Below, one piece after another: positions 59,952 through 64,000 of a stretch of 64,000 nucleotides of DNA. The position numbers were made by a program, and so were the translations under genes. Each line of letters opens with the position of its first letter. Positions within the stretch are counted from its first letter, which is position 1. Location of the stretch: the NCBI RefSeq assembly GCF_009720865.1, contig NZ_WNLA01000007.1:62001-126000 (forward strand), written 5' to 3'. Source of the DNA: Pseudoduganella ginsengisoli (GTDB lineage Bacteria; Pseudomonadota; Gammaproteobacteria; Burkholderiales; Burkholderiaceae_D). The notes under the pieces were generated by a model that worked only from the letters and a program-made list of their open reading frames with translations, had not been told where the DNA came from and ran no database searches.

Positions 59952-60908
59952 TCAGCGGAATTGCTTGCGGTATGCCGCCGGCGACACGGCGAACTTTGCC
60001 GTGAAGTGCTGCCGCAGCGACGCAGCGGAACCAAATCCGGCCTGGTCCGCCACCAGATCGATGGCCAGTGCCGTGGTTTCCAGCAAGCGCTGCGCCACCG
60101 CCAGCCGGCAATTGATCAGCCATTGCGCCACAGTGGTTCCCGTCTTCATTTTGAAGCGCCGCGTGAAATTGCGGCGGCTCATGGCTGCCCGCTCCGCCAG
60201 CAGATCGACGCTGACCGGCTGCGCCAGGTTCGCGATAGCCCAGTCCAGCGCCACGCTGAGCGGGTCGTTGCCCATGGACTTGGGCAATGGCTGTTCAATG
60301 TATTGCGCCTGTCCGCCATGGCGCACGGGCGCCACCACCATGCGGCGCGCCACCCGGGCCGCCACTTCCGCACCGTAATCGCAACGCAGCAAATGCAGGC
60401 AGCAATCAATTGCGGCCGCCGTGCCGGCTGACGTGAGGATATTGCCATCGTCGACGTACAGCACGTTGCGGTCCAGCGTCACGTTCGGATATTTGCGGGC
60501 GAAATCATCCGCCCACACCCAGTGCGTGGACGCCGTGCGGCCATCGAGCAACCCTGCTTCCGCCAGCACGAATGCCCCCAGGCACAAGCCGGCAATGCGT
60601 GCGCCGCGCGCATGGGCATCGCGCAGCGCCTGCAGCAGCGGCTGCGGCGGCGCGATATCGGGATCCGGCCAGGCGGGAACAATCACCGTGTCGGCTTGCG
60701 CCAGCGCGGACAAATCACGCTCGACCACGATGTCAAAGCCCGACATGGTGGCAATCGGGCCCGTTTTCTGACCGCAAATGACCAGGCCGTAGCGGGGCAC
60801 ATCAAGACGTAACACGTCGTCGCTGAACACCATGCAGGGGACTGACAGGTGGAAGGGACTGATGCCGTCGAATGCAAGGACAGCGACGGTGTGCGCAGGT
60901 TTCAACAT
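59952..60908 (-). CDS. GlxA family regulator (DJ-1/PfpI plus AraC domains)
   Basis: 318 residues. The N-terminal DJ-1/PfpI domain (VAVLAFDGISPFHLSVPCMVF, ARGARIAGLCLGAFVLAEAGLLDG with the elbow Cys) is followed by an AraC helix-turn-helix domain (VDLLAERAAMSRRNFTRRF and IDLVADQAGFGSAASLRQHF). It is divergent from a cysteine hydrolase 98 bases away, a frequent pairing; it probably controls that gene. Together they interrupt the array of Asr-like genes. Confidence 0.92.
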   Translation of the reverse strand: MLKPAHTVAVLAFDGISPFHLSVPCMVFSDDVLRLDVPRYGLVICGQKTGPIATMSGFDIVVERDLSALAQADTVIVPAWPDPDIAPPQPLLQALRDAHARGARIAGLCLGAFVLAEAGLLDGRTASTHWVWADDFARKYPNVTLDRNVLYVDDGNILTSAGTAAAIDCCLHLLRCDYGAEVAARVARRMVVAPVRHGGQAQYIEQPLPKSMGNDPLSVALDWAIANLAQPVSVDLLAERAAMSRRNFTRRFKMKTGTTVAQWLINCRLAVAQRLLETTALAIDLVADQAGFGSAASLRQHFTAKFAVSPAAYRKQFR

Positions 60909-61006
60909 GGCCCGATCCTAGCATATCTTGTCTTTTTGACGGCTTTCGGCAAATGCATACCAGCCCGATACTTCGCCCTGTTCTCAACTCAACACAGGAG
61001 CTTCAA

Positions 61007-61618
61007 ATGAACCACCCGACCATCCGCACCATGGTGGGCGCTACCGCCCCGCACACGATCGAAACCGCTCGCACGGCGCTGCTGGTGATCGATTTTCAAA
61101 ATGAATACTTCACCGGCAAGATGCCGATTCCCGATGGCTTGAACGCGCTGCGCAACACGCGCAAGCTGGTGGCCCATGCAGACCGCCACAACATCCCCGT
61201 CTTCCATATCCAGCACGTGACGCCTGCCGGCAGCCCCATCTTCGCGGCAGGCAGCGACAGCGCGCAACAGCACAGCGAGCTGCAGCCGGCGCCACGCCAC
61301 ACGGTATTGCAGAAATCCACCGTCAGTGTCTTCCAGAGCACCGGCCTCGATGCGCGCCTGAAAGCAGCCGGTGTGCAGCACGTGCTGATCACGGGCCTGA
61401 TGACGCATGCGTGCGTGGCCGGCGCCGCGCGCGACGCGGAACCGTTGGGTTATAGCGTGCTGGTGGCCAGCGATGCATGCGCTACGCGCGACCTGGACAT
61501 GCAGGATGGCGCCGTGCTGCCACACGCCGCGCTGCACCGTGCATCGCTGGCGGCGATCGCCGACACATTTGGCGACATCCTCGCCACAGAAGAGATCCTG
61601 CGCCTGCCAACAGTATAA
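61007..61618 (+). CDS. Isochorismatase-like cysteine hydrolase
   Basis: 203 residues, with the family triad Asp in LLVIDFQNEYF, Lys in VLQKSTVSVFQST and Cys in GLMTHACVAGAARDAEPLGY. Family members are amidases or hydrolases such as nicotinamidase; the substrate here is unknown. AGGAG lies nine bases before the ATG at 61007. It is divergent from the GlxA-type regulator. A 15-bp perfect stem follows the gene. Confidence 0.9.
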   Translation: MNHPTIRTMVGATAPHTIETARTALLVIDFQNEYFTGKMPIPDGLNALRNTRKLVAHADRHNIPVFHIQHVTPAGSPIFAAGSDSAQQHSELQPAPRHTVLQKSTVSVFQSTGLDARLKAAGVQHVLITGLMTHACVAGAARDAEPLGYSVLVASDACATRDLDMQDGAVLPHAALHRASLAAIADTFGDILATEEILRLPTV

Positions 61619-61633
61619 AAATCAGCATCGATA

Positions 61634-61667
61634 CAGGCCGCACCGGCAAACATGCCGGTGCGGCCTG
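61634..61667 (+). terminator. Strong hairpin after the hydrolase gene
   Basis: CAGGCCGCACCGGCA pairs perfectly over 15 bases with TGCCGGTGCGGCCTG, loop AACA, followed by CTTGCGTTT. The T run is interrupted but the stem is strong. Confidence 0.7.
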
Positions 61668-61699
61668 CTTGCGTTTACAGAGGTGGATGACACGCAGAT

Positions 61700-61806
61700 T
61701 GTAAGTAATCCCATCAATTGTAAGCACGTGTAAAGACCGTCAACGACAGTATTCCGGCGTCCGTTTTATGCTCAAGTGACACAGCAAAGTGCACGAAACG
61801 AAACAA
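61700..61806 (+). repeat. Duplicated promoter of Asr-like block 2 with RstA/CpxR-like box
   Basis: A second copy of the 58743-58850 region: TGTAAG at 61700, then TGTAAGCACGTGTA at 61719-61732, the same 19-base spacing, a -10-like TATGCT at 61767-61772 and the shared tail GTGACACAGCAAAGTGCACG. The boxes are identical in both copies while the sequence between box and -10 has diverged, which points to selection on the boxes. Confidence 0.7.
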
Positions 61807-61836
61807 GTAAAGCCAGCAGCAGAACAGACCAAGTAA
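61807..61836 (+). pseudogene. Remnant of an Asr-like gene 1 copy
   Basis: Just after the duplicated promoter, 61821-61836 reads GAACAGACCAAGTAA-like sequence that matches the last codons and stop of gene 1 (PTK-stop), followed by the same ACCAGACA...GTTAATACTGAATAAACC spacer. The start, signal peptide and body are deleted. It shows that block 2 arose by copying promoter plus gene 1 plus gene 2-like sequence, followed by internal loss. Confidence 0.6.
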
Positions 61837-61859
61837 CACCAGACAGCCGTTAATACTGA

Positions 61860-61872
61860 ATAAACCGTTTAT
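61860..61872 (+). promoter_or_regulatory. Conserved leader repeat before Asr-like gene 4
   Basis: ATAAAC-C-GTTTAT followed by ATAGAATTTAAGGACT, identical over this stretch to the leader of gene 2, ahead of the ATG at 61896. Confidence 0.5.
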
Positions 61873-61895
61873 ATAGAATTTAAGGACTGAATATC

Positions 61896-62210
61896 ATGAC
61901 CAAGACCATCGCTACCCTGATCGCCGGCCTGTTCGCTACCGCAGCTTTCGCTCAAGCGCCAGCACCTTCCGCCACCGTTACCGCTCCAGCTGCGGCGCCA
62001 GCAAAAGCGGAAGCCAAAGCTGACGTGAAAGCGCCGGTGAAGGCGGAAGTCAAGGAAGCTGCGAAGACGGAAGCAAAAAGCGAAGTGAAGGCCGACGCGA
62101 AAACTGAAAAAACCGCGTCGCACACCAAACACAAAAAGCATCGCAAGGCAGCCAAGCCGGCTGAACAAGCGGCAGCGGCTCCGGCAGCACCAGCCGTAGC
62201 TGCCAAGTAA
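61896..62210 (+). CDS. Asr-like secreted Ala/Lys/Glu-rich protein 4
   Basis: 104 residues with signal peptide MTKTIATLIAGLFATAAFAQ. The mature part has APAPSATVTAPAAAPAKAEA, KADVKAPVKAEVKEAAKTEA, then TASHTKHKKHRKAAKPAEQA and an Ala-rich tail. The HTKHKKHRK cluster is the most basic of the family and the most Asr-like. First intact gene of block 2; leader identical to that of gene 2. Confidence 0.78.
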   Translation: MTKTIATLIAGLFATAAFAQAPAPSATVTAPAAAPAKAEAKADVKAPVKAEVKEAAKTEAKSEVKADAKTEKTASHTKHKKHRKAAKPAEQAAAAPAAPAVAAK

Positions 62211-62224
62211 TCCCGAAATACAGA

Positions 62225-62237
62225 ATAAACCGTATAT
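62225..62237 (+). promoter_or_regulatory. Decayed leader repeat before Asr-like gene 5
   Basis: ATAAAC-C-GTATAT, one mismatch from the other leaders, followed by CAAATTTAAAGGA, before the ATG at 62261. Confidence 0.4.
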
Positions 62238-62260
62238 ATCAAATTTAAAGGAAAACTATC

Positions 62261-62647
62261 ATGACCAAGACTATCGCTACCCTGATCGCCGGCCTGTTTG
62301 CTACCGCTGCTTTTGCTCAATCGCCTGCTCCTGCCGCCGCGCCGGCTGCAACGCCGGCCAAGACCGAAGCCAAAGCCGAAGTCAAAGCCCCTGTGAAAAC
62401 TGAAGTTAAAGCGGAAGCCAAGGACACCAAGGTTGCCGCCAAGGCCGACACCAAGGAAGTGAAGAAGGAAGAAGCCGCGAAGACCGACGTCAAAGGCGAA
62501 GTGAAGGCCGATGCGAAGACTGAAAAGACCGCTTCGCACACCAAGCACAAGGCCAAAGACCACGGCAAGAAAGAAGAATCCAAGCCAGCTGAAAAAGCTG
62601 CGGCAGCACCAGCGGCAGCGCCTGCAGTTGCCGCCGCCACCAAGTAA
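62261..62647 (+). CDS. Asr-like secreted Ala/Lys/Glu-rich protein 5
   Basis: 128 residues, the longest paralog, with the shared signal peptide. The mature part joins features of genes 2-4: KTEAKAEVKAPVKTEVKAEA, KDTKVAAKADTKEVKKEEAA, KTDVKGEVKADAKTEKT, then TASHTKHKAKDHGKKEESKP and an Ala/Pro tail. The mosaic pattern suggests unequal recombination among repeats. It is followed by a strong terminator. Confidence 0.78.
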   Translation: MTKTIATLIAGLFATAAFAQSPAPAAAPAATPAKTEAKAEVKAPVKTEVKAEAKDTKVAAKADTKEVKKEEAAKTDVKGEVKADAKTEKTASHTKHKAKDHGKKEESKPAEKAAAAPAAAPAVAAATK

Positions 62648-62673
62648 TCCCGCTTCAGGTAATACAATAGTAC

Positions 62674-62708
62674 AACTCCCGCCACGTCCAACCTGGCGGG
62701 AGTTTTTT
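62674..62708. terminator. Intrinsic terminator after Asr-like block 2
   Basis: AACTCCCGCCA (62674-62684) pairs with TGGCGGGAGTT (62694-62704), followed by a T run. It also lies at the 3' end of the convergent GFA-type gene. Confidence 0.9.
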
Positions 62709-63084
62709 ATTTCACGGGCAGCCAGGAAGGCTTGGTGTCCGTGTGCAGTTCCCGCTGCACGGTTCCCGTATAAGCGGGATCCAGCGTACCCAAGGTCACT
62801 GCAATCCGGCCTTCCGCCTGCGTGCTGCGCCAGTACAAAGTGGAACCACAAACCTTGCAAAAGCCGCGCCGTCCGTGATCGGACGACGCATATTCCGTTA
62901 CCAGGTCTTCGCCCCGCTCATACGCGAACGTGGCGCGCGCCACATTCGCATACGTTCCGGACGCCGCGCCATGCTGCTTCTGGCACATCGTGCAGTAACA
63001 GTGGCTGGTATGCTTCACAGGACCATCGGCCTTGTATGCCACGCCACCGCACAAACAGCTGCCACGCAATACGTCGTCGCCCAT
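62707..63084 (-). CDS. GFA/CENP-V family zinc protein
   Basis: 125 residues. The zinc motifs are GSCLCGGVAY, HCYCTMCQKQHGA and GFCKVCGSTLYW, the Cys-rich pattern of the GFA family (glutathione-dependent formaldehyde-activating enzyme-like). The specific reaction is unknown; most members are not proven to act on formaldehyde. It lies 13 bases downstream of the TonB-dependent receptor gene on the same strand, possibly in one operon. Confidence 0.9.
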   Translation of the reverse strand: MGDDVLRGSCLCGGVAYKADGPVKHTSHCYCTMCQKQHGAASGTYANVARATFAYERGEDLVTEYASSDHGRRGFCKVCGSTLYWRSTQAEGRIAVTLGTLDPAYTGTVQRELHTDTKPSWLPVK

Positions 63085-63097
63085 TGCAATCTCCTGA

Positions 63098-64000
63098 TCA
63101 GAATTTCGCTGCCACGCTCATGCCGATCGCGCGCGGCGTCACACGGTAACCCTGCACGATGGACGCCACCTGCGGATGCTGGATCACCGTATGGTTGTCA
63201 AACGCGTTCTTCACGTAGGCCGTGAACTTGTAGCGGTCAACGGACAGGCCCGCACTGAAATCAGCCGTGTGGTAGGCAGGGCGCTCGTAATCCGTGCTGG
63301 TGGTATTGAGCGAGCCTTTGGATGGGCCGACCCACTGCACGCCGCCCGCGACAAACGCGCTCTTGTCGCCAAACACGGCGAAGTTGTATTGCGCGCTGAC
63401 GGACGCGTTATATTTCGGCACGCCCTGTACCTGCGCACCGCGCACGGCTCCCAGCACGCCATTGTTGATGCCTTCGTCATTCGACAATTCCGCTTGCACA
63501 TAGCCGCCCGCCGCGCTCAACGTCAGGCCGGATACCGGCTTGGCCTTGATGTCGAATTCAAAGCCCTTGCTGACGGCATTGCCCGCGTTGGCGTTGTACG
63601 TGTACGTGCAGGTCGGCAGATATACGCCCTGCTGGATATTTTTCCACTTGATGTAGAACACGTCCGCATTGACGGACACGCGGTTGTTGAGGAAGCGCGA
63701 TTTGCTGCCCGCCTCATAGCTCCACAGGCTGTCCGATGCGTAGGTCGCCGGGCCTTGCGTCAGGCCGTTGGCCGCCAGGTCATCGCCGCACGTGGTAGGC
63801 GGCACGAAGACGTTGGAGCCGCCCAGGCGGAAGCCCTTAGCTGCCGTCGCATACACGGTGTGCTGCGGGCTGATGTCCCACGTCACCGCATACTTCGGCG
63901 TAAAGGCTTTCGACGACAGGCTGGTGCTGCTGTTGTTGCCCGCCCCCGCCAGATACAGGCCATTGCGCTGGTTCAGGATGGAATCGCCCTTCAGGTAGCG
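63098..64000 (-). CDS. TonB-dependent receptor, 5' end cut by window edge
   Basis: At least 300 residues of the C-terminal beta-barrel; the frame is still open at base 64000. SFEC-like TonB receptor patterns are clear: FTPKYAVTWDISPQHTVYAT, KGFRLGGSNVF, NADVFYIKWKNIQQGVYLP, SKGFEFDIKAKPVSGLTLSA, and the terminal strand ending GMSVAAKF with C-terminal Phe. The plug domain, TonB box and signal peptide lie outside the window. The ligand cannot be told; sequence resembles siderophore or pesticin-type receptors. Confidence 0.9.
   Translation of the reverse strand, partial: RYLKGDSILNQRNGLYLAGAGNNSSTSLSSKAFTPKYAVTWDISPQHTVYATAAKGFRLGGSNVFVPPTTCGDDLAANGLTQGPATYASDSLWSYEAGSKSRFLNNRVSVNADVFYIKWKNIQQGVYLPTCTYTYNANAGNAVSKGFEFDIKAKPVSGLTLSAAGGYVQAELSNDEGINNGVLGAVRGAQVQGVPKYNASVSAQYNFAVFGDKSAFVAGGVQWVGPSKGSLNTTSTDYERPAYHTADFSAGLSVDRYKFTAYVKNAFDNHTVIQHPQVASIVQGYRVTPRAIGMSVAAKF

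Overview
The window looks like chromosomal DNA of a betaproteobacterium, most probably Burkholderiales and plausibly the family Oxalobacteraceae (Massilia, Duganella or Janthinobacterium type). This rests on the G+C-rich coding sequence, the rsmI/lpoA/yraN gene set, a leucine-degradation (liu) gene set carrying biotin genes, and many small DUF proteins typical of that group. It is inference from gene content, not a database match. Gene density is high and I see no prophage, insertion sequence, rRNA or CRISPR array.

Layout. 1-3.6 kb: a structured untranslated stretch, yraN, lpoA and rsmI, then two tandem tRNA-Pro(UGG) genes, each with its own promoter and terminator. 3.6-8.4 kb: an AraC regulator divergent from a molybdenum hydroxylase (IorA/IorB-like) and its XdhC chaperone. 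8.4-19.4 kb: one long minus-strand run, liuB-liuC-bioA-bioF-bioD-bioB-liuD-ghrA-liuE, in which the complete bioAFDB set sits inside the leucine/isovalerate pathway whose carboxylase needs biotin. 19.4-21.2 kb: ychJ, carrying a striking 32-bp palindrome, and a D-amino-acid dehydrogenase. 21.3-33.5 kb: a cell-wall recycling island with a GntR regulator, MurQ, an AmpG-type permease, a DigH-like glycosidase, a MurK-like sugar kinase, an AmiD-like amidase, a DdpX-like dipeptidase, PBP4, a SpmAB-like fusion and a peptide-binding protein.

33.5-47 kb: BrkB-type protein, RstB-like kinase, envelope proteins (PrcB-like, MipA/OmpV, DUF2987, DUF3224), an AraC regulator, an RstA-like regulator, then a diguanylate cyclase, an atypical response regulator and a CHASE hybrid kinase. 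47-51.4 kb: SRPBCC protein, LysR, DUF2917, MFS transporter, a 40-aa coupled ORF, an orphan NifQ-like protein and a small membrane protein. 51.4-56.4 kb: an HNH nuclease and an ATPase resembling PtuB/PtuA (Septu defence), next to a secreted caspase-WD40 protein. 56.5-58.7 kb: LysR, GST, LysE exporter.

58.7-62.7 kb: five paralogous small secreted Ala/Lys/Glu-rich proteins resembling the acid-shock protein Asr, in two blocks. Both blocks have the same duplicated promoter carrying an RstA/CpxR-like box, and they are separated by a GlxA-type regulator and an isochorismatase-like hydrolase. The window ends with a GFA-family protein and the 3' part of a TonB-dependent receptor. The most interesting items are the Asr-like array with its promoter (the window also encodes an RstA/RstB-like pair), the peptidoglycan-recycling island, the nested bio/liu run, the PtuAB-like pair and the NifQ-like orphan.
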